Assembly (NCBI GenBank): GCA_003567495.1
Contig: PWZK01000155.1
Span: forward strand, 1 to 7,203
From: Candidatus Brocadiaceae bacterium
Lineage (GTDB): Bacteria > Planctomycetota > Brocadiia > SM23-32
DNA length: 7,203 bases
Reading direction: 5' to 3'
Shown piece after piece: positions 1 to 6,565 of the stretch. A program made the position numbers and the translations under genes. The notes under the pieces were generated by a model that was not told the origin of the DNA, did no database searches, and worked only from the letters and a program-made list of their open reading frames with translations. Each line of letters opens with the position of its first letter. Position 1 is the first letter of the stretch.

Positions 1-14
1 GACGGCAATTACAA

Positions 15-126
15 ATTAGAAATGTGAAATTAGGAATCAAAAGGCGAACGGCAATGTGGAATGAGGAGTTGAAATTTACGGCATTTTTCCCACATTCCAC
101 ATTCCTCGTTCCTAATTCCACATTCC
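15..126. repeat. Short GGAATG/CATTCC-type repeat cluster, partly inverted
   Basis: The segment is built from variants of AATGTGGAAT, AATTAGGAAT and their complements. Bases 53-63 (aatgtggaatg) are the exact inverse of 93-103 (cattccacatt). The same ATTCCACATT word recurs directly at 115-124, and AATTAGGAAT at 28-37 is nearly the inverse of 109-117. It can fold into a hairpin with a loop of about 29 bases. An open frame runs through it into cmk, but the repeat composition and the strong ribosome binding site further down argue that it is not translated. Similar words are common in intergenic DNA of some environmental bacteria; family membership here is by resemblance only. Confidence 0.65.
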
Positions 127-140
127 GGCTTGTCCGGGTT

Positions 141-146
141 AGGAGG
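141..146 (+). promoter_or_regulatory. Shine-Dalgarno site of cmk
   Basis: AGGAGG, a perfect anti-16S match, lies 9 bases before the ATG at 156. It decides the start of cmk: the open frame extends upstream to base 24, but only the ATG at 156 has this site and yields the canonical kinase N-terminus. Confidence 0.85.
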
Positions 147-155
147 CTGCAGGAT

Positions 156-830
156 ATGATAGTAACAATCGACGGCCCGTGCGGTTCGGGCAAAAGCACT
201 GTTGCACGCGAGCTTGCCGAACGGCTTGGGTTTGAGTATCTTGACACGGGTGCGATGTACAGGGCCGTCACTTGGAAAGCAACCGAAACGGGGGTTGATC
301 TGGAGCAGGACACTGATTCGATAGCCGAACTGGCCCAAAAAGTCAGGATTGATTTTTATGACGGCAAAAACGGCAGACGTATAATCTGCGACGGCAGGGA
401 CGTAACCACGGCCATAAGATCTCCGGAAGTGACCCGTAAGATAAAATATATAGCCGACGAACCGGCGGCCAGAAAGGCCATGATGAATCTGCAAAGAGCC
501 CATGCAAAACGCGTTGGCGATATAGTCGCCGAAGGGCGCGACCAGGGCTCGGTGGTGTTTCCCGATGCAGAGGTCAAATTTTTTCTCGATGCGGATATAA
601 AAACACGTGCCGAACGTCGCCTGTCGGATTTTCGTTCCGGCAGGCTGGATATCGAATTTGACGAAGTTTTGGAGGATATCAGGCAACGAGATATGGCGGA
701 CAGGGCGCGTCCGGTCGGCGCGCTGCGATGTACTGAATCAATGAAAAAGATCGACAGCACCGGGATGGGCGTGGAAGAAGTGGTTTCAGAGATGGCAAAC
801 ATCGTGCGGCAGGTTGCATCTTCTTGTTAG
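156..830 (+). CDS. cmk: Cytidylate kinase (CMP/dCMP kinase)
   Basis: This 224-residue protein is the usual length for bacterial cytidylate kinase, which phosphorylates CMP and dCMP with ATP to the diphosphates in the cytosol. The protein begins MIVTIDGP and carries the P-loop GPCGSGKST at residues 7-15. The LDTGAMYR nucleotide-site motif follows at 29-36. The EGRD motif at 126-129 continues as QGS where most relatives have IGT or similar. Near the C-terminus, RQRD (176-179) and DR (182-183) give the lid and phosphate-binding arginines, followed by the family-type segment ending in KIDSTGMGVEEVV. The start is fixed by AGGAGG nine bases upstream. The TAG stop lies inside the edge of a dispersed repeat that fills the gap to the next gene. 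An acyltransferase gene and rpsA follow on the same strand, a common neighbourhood for cmk. Confidence 0.96.
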   Translation: MIVTIDGPCGSGKSTVARELAERLGFEYLDTGAMYRAVTWKATETGVDLEQDTDSIAELAQKVRIDFYDGKNGRRIICDGRDVTTAIRSPEVTRKIKYIADEPAARKAMMNLQRAHAKRVGDIVAEGRDQGSVVFPDAEVKFFLDADIKTRAERRLSDFRSGRLDIEFDEVLEDIRQRDMADRARPVGALRCTESMKKIDSTGMGVEEVVSEMANIVRQVASSC

Positions 831-920
831 CCCGCCTGTTTCACGCGCTCTCAGCGGTGCATATGCGCGAAAGGCAAACGCCGCTGTATTCGTATACTCG
901 AAGTGCAGCCTGAGAAAGCA
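826..920 (+). repeat. Dispersed repeat, copy A (right-truncated)
   Basis: These 95 bases align without gaps to 6446-6540, with about 69 identities. The copy starts with GTTAG, which includes the cmk stop codon, and runs through TTTCACGCG, TGCATATGCG and the strongly conserved core GCTGTATTCGTATACT. Compared with copy B it lacks the right arm: homology ends at base 920 and AT-rich DNA begins. Paired positions 873-875 and 908-910 (GGC/GCC) replace ATC/GAT in copy B, so pairing is kept while sequence changes. The core GTAT-TCGT-ATAC at 886-897 can form a small hairpin. A role as an mRNA 3' structure is inference. Confidence 0.8.
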
Positions 921-960
921 TCAAATAATAAATAAATCTCAATGTTAAAATTTATTTAAA

Positions 961-1614
961 TTGAAAACCTACGGATTAAGATTGGAGTTAAAGCAGTCGT
1001 TAAGAAAGGGGTTTTATTCAGTTTGTCGCGTGTTTTCCTCCGCTGCAATGACTGCTTTTACCGCCGTTAGGCACATAAACGTGCCCGATGGGGAGCAGCT
1101 CAGCGGCTCCATGCTGGCCTGTAATCATCAGAGCTATCTCGACCCTGTACTTGTGGGCATGGCGCTGGGTCGACCGCTTAACTACCTGGCCAGAAGCCAG
1201 CTTTTTGAGCCTCCGGTTTTCGGCGAGCTGATAAGTGCTCTGGGCGCGCACCCGGTAAGACAGGGCGGTAGCGACAGCGCGGCTTTGCGAACGGTAATAG
1301 GGCTTTTGCGCCGGCAGGAGCCGGTCCTGCTGTTTCCCGAAGGCACCCGAAGTGTTAACGGAGAGATTGGCCGTTTTCAGCCCGGCATCGCATCGCTCGC
1401 CATTCGGTGTAACGCACGCGTTATACCGGTCTGTATAGAAGGCGCGTTCAGAAGCTGGCCCCGAAACAGGATGATGCCGGTGCCCGCCTGCGTTGCCGTT
1501 ATGTACGGCGAACCGATCGTGCCCTCAGAGTATAAGCGCGAGCAATTAACGCACCTGATTCACTGCCGGATCGCCGGCATGCAGAGCCAATTAAGGACGA
1601 TGCTCGGGCGGTAA
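961..1614 (+). CDS. plsC: 1-acyl-sn-glycerol-3-phosphate acyltransferase, PlsC-like
   Basis: The product is a predicted membrane-associated acyltransferase that would add the second acyl chain to lysophosphatidic acid, giving phosphatidic acid. Block I is NHQSYLD with the catalytic His56 and Asp61 (H-x4-D). Block II is the AHPVRQG stretch with Arg100. Block III is FPEGTRS at 125-131, and block IV is the VIPVCIEG stretch at 154-161. At 217 residues the length is typical. The N-terminal 35 residues are basic and amphipathic, as expected for membrane association. The TTG start at 961 is uncertain: no clear ribosome binding site precedes it and an in-frame stop lies at 946-948, so the true start cannot be upstream of base 949. 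The next in-frame ATG at 1048 would remove part of the amphipathic region but no catalytic block. Substrate specificity within the PlsC superfamily cannot be settled from motifs. Confidence 0.9.
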   Translation: MKTYGLRLELKQSLRKGFYSVCRVFSSAAMTAFTAVRHINVPDGEQLSGSMLACNHQSYLDPVLVGMALGRPLNYLARSQLFEPPVFGELISALGAHPVRQGGSDSAALRTVIGLLRRQEPVLLFPEGTRSVNGEIGRFQPGIASLAIRCNARVIPVCIEGAFRSWPRNRMMPVPACVAVMYGEPIVPSEYKREQLTHLIHCRIAGMQSQLRTMLGR

Positions 1615-1689
1615 CTTGCAAAATAATTCGTAATCGGTCATGATATACGGTCCGGGCGTAGCTCGGTGAGCACATTGCGAGATTGAAAA

Positions 1690-1695
1690 TATACT
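1690..1695 (+). promoter_or_regulatory. Possible -10 element upstream of rpsA
   Basis: TATACT differs from the sigma-70 consensus by one base and would start transcription roughly 25 bases before the rpsA ATG. No convincing -35 hexamer is seen at the right distance (only TGAGCA-like sequence near 1667-1672), so this is a weak call. Ribosomal protein S1 genes often have their own promoter, which is why the site is noted. Confidence 0.3.
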
Positions 1696-1714
1696 TTTAC
1701 TTTAACCCAATTAC

Positions 1715-1718
1715 AAGG
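1715..1718 (+). promoter_or_regulatory. Shine-Dalgarno site of rpsA
   Basis: AAGG lies seven bases before the ATG at 1726. It is a short but well-placed ribosome binding site and supports this start. The 111-base gap after the acyltransferase gene holds no other clear signal besides a promoter-like TATACT at 1690. Confidence 0.55.
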
Positions 1719-1725
1719 TTGTATT

Positions 1726-3762
1726 ATGAGACAGCGAGATATTCTGGCGGAACTTGGTATCGACAAAGAAGAGATCGAGCAGGAACTTCAGGAAGCGCTC
1801 GAAGGCGTGGAAACCGGTGAACTCGAGGAACAGCTTGAAAATTCAGTACAGGACTTCTCAGTCAATACGGTGCTGGAGAGTGTTGTGGTCGATTTCAACG
1901 ATGACGAAGTAATGCTTGACATAGGCTATAAAAGTGAAGGCGTAGTGCCGCGGCATGAATGGGAAGGAGAAGACATCGAAATCGGGGATAAAGTGGATGT
2001 TCTTCTGGAAGCTGTGGAGGGTGATTCAGGCGTAGTCCAGCTTTCCAAACAGAAGGCAGATCAGCTTCGAGCGTGGGAAGAGATAAGTGAAAACGTCGAG
2101 GAAAACGATGTAGTTACCGGCGAAGTTGTACGAAAAATCAAGGGCGGTCTTCTGATAGACATCGGAGTTCCTGTTTTTCTTCCCGCCAGCCAGGTCGATA
2201 TCAGACGTCCCGGCGAGATTGCCGATTATATAGGCAAAAAACTGACGTGCAAGGTACTTAAGATCGATTATGAACGGCACAACATAGTGCTCAGCCGACG
2301 CCAGCTTATTGAAGAACAGCGGGCACTGATGCAGAAGAGACTTTTCCCGAGCCTGGTCGAGGGCGAGATACGTACCGGCAAGGTGAAAAATATCGTCGAT
2401 TTTGGAGCTTTCGTTGATCTCGGCGGCATAGACGGCCTTTTGCATATTACAGACATGAGCTGGGGCCGAATCAGCCACCCGGGCGAGATGGTTGCAATCG
2501 ACGATGAGATAGAGGTTAAAATCCTGTCGGTGGAACAGGAGGAAGGAAAGGTGGCGCTCGGTCTGAAACAGAAAACACCCAGTCCGTGGCATGATATCGA
2601 AGAGAAATATCCGGTTGATTCGGTCGTAAGCGGTGAAGTGGTCAACCTGATGGATTACGGTGCCTTTGTCAAACTGGAAGAGGGCGTAGAAGGACTGGTC
2701 CACATCAGCGAAATGTCCTGGACGCGCCGTATAAATCACCCCGGCGAAGTCGTGGCAATAGGGGACGTAGTAGACGTGGTCGTTCTGGACGTGAACCGAG
2801 AAAAGGAACAAATAAGCCTCGGTATAAAACAAACCGAGAAAAACCCGTGGGAACTTATCGCTGAAAATTCCCCCCCCGGCAGCCGTATCGTCGGCAAAGT
2901 GCGGAACCTGACAAGCTACGGCGCTTTTATTGAAATTGAAGACGGTATAGACGGGCTGCTTCATGTAAATGACATGTCATGGACCCGCAAGATTAACCAT
3001 CCGTCTGAAGTGGTTAAAAAAGGTGAATCCGTAGAGTGTATGGTACTTGATGTGGATGCCTCAAAAAGGCGAGTTGCGCTCGGCCTTAAACAGCTCGAAC
3101 AGGACCCGTGGCAGGAAAAAATCCCGGGAAAATACCGGATCGATGACATTGCCAGGGGGCGCGTGGCGAAACTGACCAGTTTCGGGGCGTTTGTAGAGCT
3201 TGAAGACGGATTGGAAGGCCTGCTGCATATCAGTGAAATGACCGAGAAAAATATTGATTCACCGGATGAAATTGTCGCTGAAGGTGACGTGGTCGACGTA
3301 AGGGTTATAAGAGTCAGCGAGGGAGAACGAAAGATCGGGCTCTCATTGATGCCCGCTTCCGGCGCTGAAACGGAAGAGAAGCCACAACTCGTCCTCATGC
3401 AGGAAGAACTGGATGAAGCGGAAAGCCCGGATAAAATAGTTGACGACGCGCTCAAGGAAGCTCCGCAACACCGCAGAGGTGAAGAAAGAAGGCAAGGACA
3501 GGATAAGAAAGAGGAAACTCCTGAAAGTGAGAGCGAAGAAAATAAGGCAACCGGTCTCAACATACCGGAGGAGGTAAGAGCCAGGGCCGACGCAAAGGTG
3601 GACCCGGGCGCCGACGAAAAGACAGTGAAATCCGAAGAAAAAGAAGAAGAAAAAGAGGAGGAGGAGGAGGAGAAGAAGAAGAAGGAAGAGTCCGCCGAAT
3701 CCGGGACGGCGGAAGAAGAAAAAAACGACGAATCTAAAGAGTCCGAAGAGGAGGCAAAATAG
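1726..3762 (+). CDS. rpsA: 30S ribosomal protein S1 with long acidic C-terminal tail
   Basis: This 678-residue protein has six S1 (OB-fold) RNA-binding domains at about residues 47-108, 128-192, 213-282, 298-369, 385-456 and 473-542. In E. coli S1 (557 residues) the first two domains anchor to the ribosome and the rest bind mRNA during initiation. Domains 3-6 here show the standard words FGAF or YGAF, GLLHI or GLVHI, MSW and LGLKQ or LGIKQ, joined by ISHPGE/INHPGE-type linkers. Domains 1 and 2 are more divergent, as usual. The N-terminal 45 residues are acidic and helical. The last 136 residues are low-complexity Glu/Lys/Ser/Asp and lie beyond the sixth domain, which explains the extra length. 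Antisense open frames across this gene, including a serine-rich one, are shadows. apt follows after 19 bases. Confidence 0.96.
   Translation: MRQRDILAELGIDKEEIEQELQEALEGVETGELEEQLENSVQDFSVNTVLESVVVDFNDDEVMLDIGYKSEGVVPRHEWEGEDIEIGDKVDVLLEAVEGDSGVVQLSKQKADQLRAWEEISENVEENDVVTGEVVRKIKGGLLIDIGVPVFLPASQVDIRRPGEIADYIGKKLTCKVLKIDYERHNIVLSRRQLIEEQRALMQKRLFPSLVEGEIRTGKVKNIVDFGAFVDLGGIDGLLHITDMSWGRISHPGEMVAIDDEIEVKILSVEQEEGKVALGLKQKTPSPWHDIEEKYPVDSVVSGEVVNLMDYGAFVKLEEGVEGLVHISEMSWTRRINHPGEVVAIGDVVDVVVLDVNREKEQISLGIKQTEKNPWELIAENSPPGSRIVGKVRNLTSYGAFIEIEDGIDGLLHVNDMSWTRKINHPSEVVKKGESVECMVLDVDASKRRVALGLKQLEQDPWQEKIPGKYRIDDIARGRVAKLTSFGAFVELEDGLEGLLHISEMTEKNIDSPDEIVAEGDVVDVRVIRVSEGERKIGLSLMPASGAETEEKPQLVLMQEELDEAESPDKIVDDALKEAPQHRRGEERRQGQDKKEETPESESEENKATGLNIPEEVRARADAKVDPGADEKTVKSEEKEEEKEEEEEEKKKKEESAESGTAEEEKNDESKESEEEAK
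3634..3690 (+). repeat. Uninterrupted 57-base purine tract inside rpsA
   Basis: Every base from 3634 to 3690 is A or G, arranged mostly as GAA, GAG and AAG codons for Glu and Lys in the S1 tail. It includes a GAG microsatellite (about 3655-3671) followed by an AAG run (about 3672-3683). Such tracts can slip in replication in steps of three, changing tail length without breaking the frame, and can form triplex DNA. Confidence 0.85.
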
Positions 3763-3781
3763 AAAGCCGCCCGCGCACAAA

Positions 3782-4312
3782 ATGGAAATATCAAAACTGC
3801 GAAAATACATACGCAACGTGCCCGATTTCCCCGAAAAGGGCATTGTTTTCAGGGATATCACGACCCTGCTGAAGAAACCGGACGTTTTCCGCGACAGCAT
3901 CAAACTGCTGCTAAACGCGGTTGAGGGGCGTTCCATAGACTGCGTTGTGGCAATTGAAGCGCGAGGGTTCATATTCGGGGGTGCGTTGGCTGCAGAACTC
4001 GGTGCCGGGTTCGTGCCGGTGCGTAAAAGCGGTAAACTCCCCGCCGAAACCATAGAGAAGACCTACGAGCTGGAATACGGCTCGGATACTCTTGCAATAC
4101 ACCGTGATGCGATATGCCCCGGCCAAAAAGTGTTGATGTTCGACGACCTGCTTGCCACTGGAGGCACAGTGGACGCCTCCTGCCGGATGGTGGAAGAACT
4201 GGGCGGAGATATCGTCTTATGTCTTTTCCTTATAGAACTCGCTTTTCTGAACGGAAGACAGAAAATAGCACGCCACCCGGTGCAGTCTCTGTTGGTTTAT
4301 GAAGAAGAATGA
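3782..4312 (+). CDS. apt: Adenine phosphoribosyltransferase
   Basis: The cytosolic enzyme joins adenine and PRPP to give AMP and pyrophosphate in purine salvage. The protein has 176 residues, close to the usual 170-185. It opens with the family-type stretch RNVPDFPEKGIVFRDITTLL, followed by IEARGFIFG, the VPVRKSGKLP loop, YELEYGSDTLAIHRDAI and the PRPP-binding motif VLMFDDLLATGGT at residues 117-129. All catalytic landmarks are intact. The ATG at 3782 yields the normal N-terminus but lacks a clear Shine-Dalgarno site. The gene starts only 19 bases after the rpsA stop, so translation may depend on ribosomes coming from rpsA. The lipoprotein gene follows 18 bases after its stop. Confidence 0.95.
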   Translation: MEISKLRKYIRNVPDFPEKGIVFRDITTLLKKPDVFRDSIKLLLNAVEGRSIDCVVAIEARGFIFGGALAAELGAGFVPVRKSGKLPAETIEKTYELEYGSDTLAIHRDAICPGQKVLMFDDLLATGGTVDASCRMVEELGGDIVLCLFLIELAFLNGRQKIARHPVQSLLVYEEE

Positions 4313-4316
4313 CGGG

Positions 4317-4322
4317 AAAGGA
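4317..4322 (+). promoter_or_regulatory. Shine-Dalgarno site choosing the lipoprotein start
   Basis: AAAGGA lies eight bases before the ATG at 4331. An in-frame ATG at 4322 overlaps the site and is therefore unlikely to be used. Starting at 4331 also places two basic residues directly at the head of the signal peptide. Confidence 0.65.
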
Positions 4323-4330
4323 TGCAAGAA

Positions 4331-6436
4331 ATGAAAAGAGCCGCCCCAGTGCTGGTAGTTACAGCCCTGATTGCCTTACAGTTCGGCTGTGCAACTACCG
4401 GTCCGGAACCGGAGCCCCGCCCTTCATGGATACGTGATCCTGAAAGCATAACTGATTCCCCCCGGTTTATCGCCGCCGTGGGCGCCGCATCCTCGCAGTC
4501 CCGATACGCTGCGCTGGAAGAGGCGAGGAGGAAGGCCCGGAGCGAACTTTCCAAAGTGATAGCCGGCTATGTGTCGAAGTCCGTAAAAGATTTTTTCAGC
4601 GAAAACCCCCGGCTAAGCCCCGGCCGGGAAATCGGCACCCGTGATTTCGGCAGCGCTCTGGCCGGCAAGGTAAGATCCGATATCATGCGTCGGCCGATCC
4701 AGGAAGAAGTATGGGTGGAAAAAAAACTTCGCCTGGAAGCATCCGTGCTTTACCGGGTCCCGCTCGTAAACGTACATAATGCCATAAAAGACAGCGTTGC
4801 AGCGGTAAGCAGCAATTACGGCCTTTTCGACCCCGGCTCGGAAAAAGCGGCACTGGATGAATTGTTCAACAAGCTGGACCGGGTAATTAAAAAACGTACC
4901 GCGGAGGCGGCCAGAGGAGAAACATGGGAAGACCGCCGGCTGGAAAATGTCTTATCCCCGGTACCCCCTGAATGGCTCGCCACGGGAAAAAGCGAAAGGT
5001 ACCCCGCCGCCAGATTTCTCCTTTCTGTGGGCATGGGGGAGACCGCGTCGGAATCAGAAGAAGACGCACGGCGAAAGTCGTTCCACAGAATCGCCGCACT
5101 CGCTCGAATAAAGGCGGACACCTTCAAAGAGCGGCGCGACGACATTGACCCCCGATTGCTCGACAACCTCGATGCCCTGCCATCTTTGCGTCTGCGTTCG
5201 ACGCCCGAAGACGTTTTCCATGAACGTATCGTCGAACGGTGGTACGACCCGATTATCAACGTGCATTATACCCTGGCTTTGGTGGAGAGGGATCTGGCTG
5301 TGAGTGAATGCGCTTCTGCCGCCGCCAGGCGGGCCGAAGATTGGAAGCATCTTCGCCGCTCCGGACTTAACCAAAAGAAGGCCGGCAATTTCAGGCAAGC
5401 CCTTTCAGAGCTGCTCGACGCGGCCGCCTGCGGTGAATCCGCCCTGCAACTCTATCTGGCCGCGGCCGCCATAAAACCTTCCGAGAATAAACTTGACGAA
5501 TTAAGCGGGGCCATGAAGGGAGCCTCGCTGAAAGATACATACGCCGACATCGACCGGCTGCTGAAAGAGTTTGAGATCATACCCCGAGAAGGCCCTGCAC
5601 AATGGACGGCCCCTGGAAGCGAGAAGCCTGTCGTCCTCAGCGTGCAGGTCCTGGCCGGGCCTGACCGGGCACCGGTAAGGGGGATACCGGTAAAATTTGA
5701 ATTTGCAGATCTTACGGGATTGTTTGAGAAAAACGGTGAGAGCTCAATAGTTGAAAAAACTGACCGGGAAGGCGTAGCGTCAGCACTTGTGGGTAGAACT
5801 CAGGATATCTCCCGGATCGACGGGAAAAACATTCGGGCCGAAATTTTTGTTACTGAAATGCTCAAAGAAAAGGTGGTTCTTGGCGCACCCGAAATGCCGT
5901 ACATTGATTTCGCATATGATACCGGACAGGCGCCAGACCCGATTGTCAAACTCAGAATCATAGAAACCGGTCACGACGGCACAGTTCCGGAGCAATCGGT
6001 CATTCAGTCATATATTAAACAACACCTTGAGAAGAGCGGATTCTCCATTCTGATAGCAGAAGAGTTGGATATTCCTGCGGATGTTCTGTCGGAAGACGAA
6101 GATGTAAAGCCTCACGGCAAGCTTCTGGATGCTATCGACAACTACCATGAGGAAGAAGGGGCGCTTTTTATAATCGGGGCCGCAGGATCGAAAATAACCG
6201 ATATCCGCCAAACAAGTGCGGGAGAGATTCGATTTGCGGTGTGCCGCGCTCTGGTGGGGCTGATAAGGGTTGGTGAGACCCCCGAGATACTGGCATTTTT
6301 TGAGACCGAAGGGCTTGCAGCGTCGATCGAGACAAAGGAAAAGGCCCTTGCCGAAGCGGAAAACAATTCAGCCGCTAAAATGGCGGAAAAACTGATCCCT
6401 TACCTGCACCGACACGTAATAAGCTCTGATTTATGA
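4331..6436 (+). CDS. Predicted multi-domain envelope lipoprotein, LPP20-like tandem modules
   Basis: A 701-residue protein of unknown function. Residues 1-20 (MKRAAPVLVV...LQFGC) form a signal peptide with a lipobox-like end, so Cys20 may be lipidated; Gln at -3 is off-consensus. Two related modules follow. Residues about 31-140 start PSWIRDP and contain RFIAAVGAASS and an A-rich ARRK helix. Residues about 215-325 start PPEWLATG and contain RFLLSVGMGETAS and a second ARRK helix. Both resemble the LPP20 lipoprotein family. Residues about 335-385 are helical and TPR-like. Residues about 434-515 look Ig-like (PVRGIPVKFEF, then TDREGVASA), as in bacterial surface proteins. Residues about 538-701 resemble the CsgG/LpoB/FlgT-type alpha-beta module: VIQSYIKQHLEKSGF, ALFIIGAAG, then a helical end. 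It probably faces the periplasm. Its TGA stop lies in a large palindrome. The modules are inferred by eye. Confidence 0.8.
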   Translation: MKRAAPVLVVTALIALQFGCATTGPEPEPRPSWIRDPESITDSPRFIAAVGAASSQSRYAALEEARRKARSELSKVIAGYVSKSVKDFFSENPRLSPGREIGTRDFGSALAGKVRSDIMRRPIQEEVWVEKKLRLEASVLYRVPLVNVHNAIKDSVAAVSSNYGLFDPGSEKAALDELFNKLDRVIKKRTAEAARGETWEDRRLENVLSPVPPEWLATGKSERYPAARFLLSVGMGETASESEEDARRKSFHRIAALARIKADTFKERRDDIDPRLLDNLDALPSLRLRSTPEDVFHERIVERWYDPIINVHYTLALVERDLAVSECASAAARRAEDWKHLRRSGLNQKKAGNFRQALSELLDAAACGESALQLYLAAAAIKPSENKLDELSGAMKGASLKDTYADIDRLLKEFEIIPREGPAQWTAPGSEKPVVLSVQVLAGPDRAPVRGIPVKFEFADLTGLFEKNGESSIVEKTDREGVASALVGRTQDISRIDGKNIRAEIFVTEMLKEKVVLGAPEMPYIDFAYDTGQAPDPIVKLRIIETGHDGTVPEQSVIQSYIKQHLEKSGFSILIAEELDIPADVLSEDEDVKPHGKLLDAIDNYHEEEGALFIIGAAGSKITDIRQTSAGEIRFAVCRALVGLIRVGETPEILAFFETEGLAASIETKEKALAEAENNSAAKMAEKLIPYLHRHVISSDL

Positions 6437-6463
6437 AATAAGCGGGTTAACCCGCTTATTTCA
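6434..6463. repeat. 30-bp perfect palindrome overlapping a stop codon
   Basis: TGAAATAAGCGGGTT is followed immediately by its exact reverse complement, centred between 6448 and 6449. The first three bases are the stop codon of the lipoprotein gene. In RNA it could give a stem of up to about 13 pairs with a minimal loop. No T-run follows on either strand, so it is not a classical intrinsic terminator, though it could block 3' exonucleases. The right half is continuous with the neighbouring inverted-repeat element and is matched by the bases around the cmk stop. Confidence 0.9.
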
Positions 6464-6560
6464 CGCGTTCCCAGTGTTGCAGATGCGAAGAAATCGAGCG
6501 CAGCTGTATTAGTATACTGCAAGTGAAGATTTCTGAAGCAGATGCGCCGCTGGGGACGCG
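6464..6560 (+). repeat. Dispersed repeat, copy B: 97-bp imperfect inverted repeat
   Basis: The ends CGCGTTCCCAG (6464-6474) and CTGGGGACGCG (6550-6560) pair throughout, with one G-T wobble; pairing continues with few breaks to about 6486 and 6538. Inside, AGAAATC (6489-6495) pairs with GATTTCT (6528-6534). At the tip GTAT-TAGT-ATAC (6506-6517) can form a small hairpin. The first 77 bases align without gaps to the repeat after cmk. The whole thus reads as one long, interrupted hairpin, similar in design to ERIC-type intergenic elements. It encodes nothing obvious. Confidence 0.8.
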
Positions 6561-6565
6561 CCCGA

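Noticed and set aside
24..155. N-terminal extension of the cmk frame
   Set aside because: The extension translates repeat DNA (PHSTFLVPNSTFR-like words), and the AGGAGG site at 141 points to the ATG at 156.
826..960. CRISPR-like or attachment-site interpretation of the repeats
   Set aside because: Copies are few, widely separated and imperfect, without regular spacers, cas genes, an integrase or a tRNA target.
1650..1680. tRNA-like stretch GGGCGTAGCTCGGTGAGCA before rpsA
   Set aside because: It resembles an acceptor strand and D-arm, but the D-loop would be only three bases, and no anticodon arm, TPsiC arm or matching 3' acceptor strand follows.
2870..2877. Run of eight C inside rpsA
   Set aside because: It could suggest a phase-variable tract or sequencing slip, but the frame is intact through the fourth-to-fifth domain linker (NSPPGS), so there is no sign of a frameshift.
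2026..2964. 312-residue - strand frame opposite rpsA
   Set aside because: It lies wholly within the S1 domains on the other strand and shows no recognisable domain; a shadow frame.
2961..3794. Serine-rich - strand frame opposite the rpsA tail
   Set aside because: It is the antisense of the Glu/Lys-coding purine tract; composition alone explains it, and rpsA on the + strand is certain.
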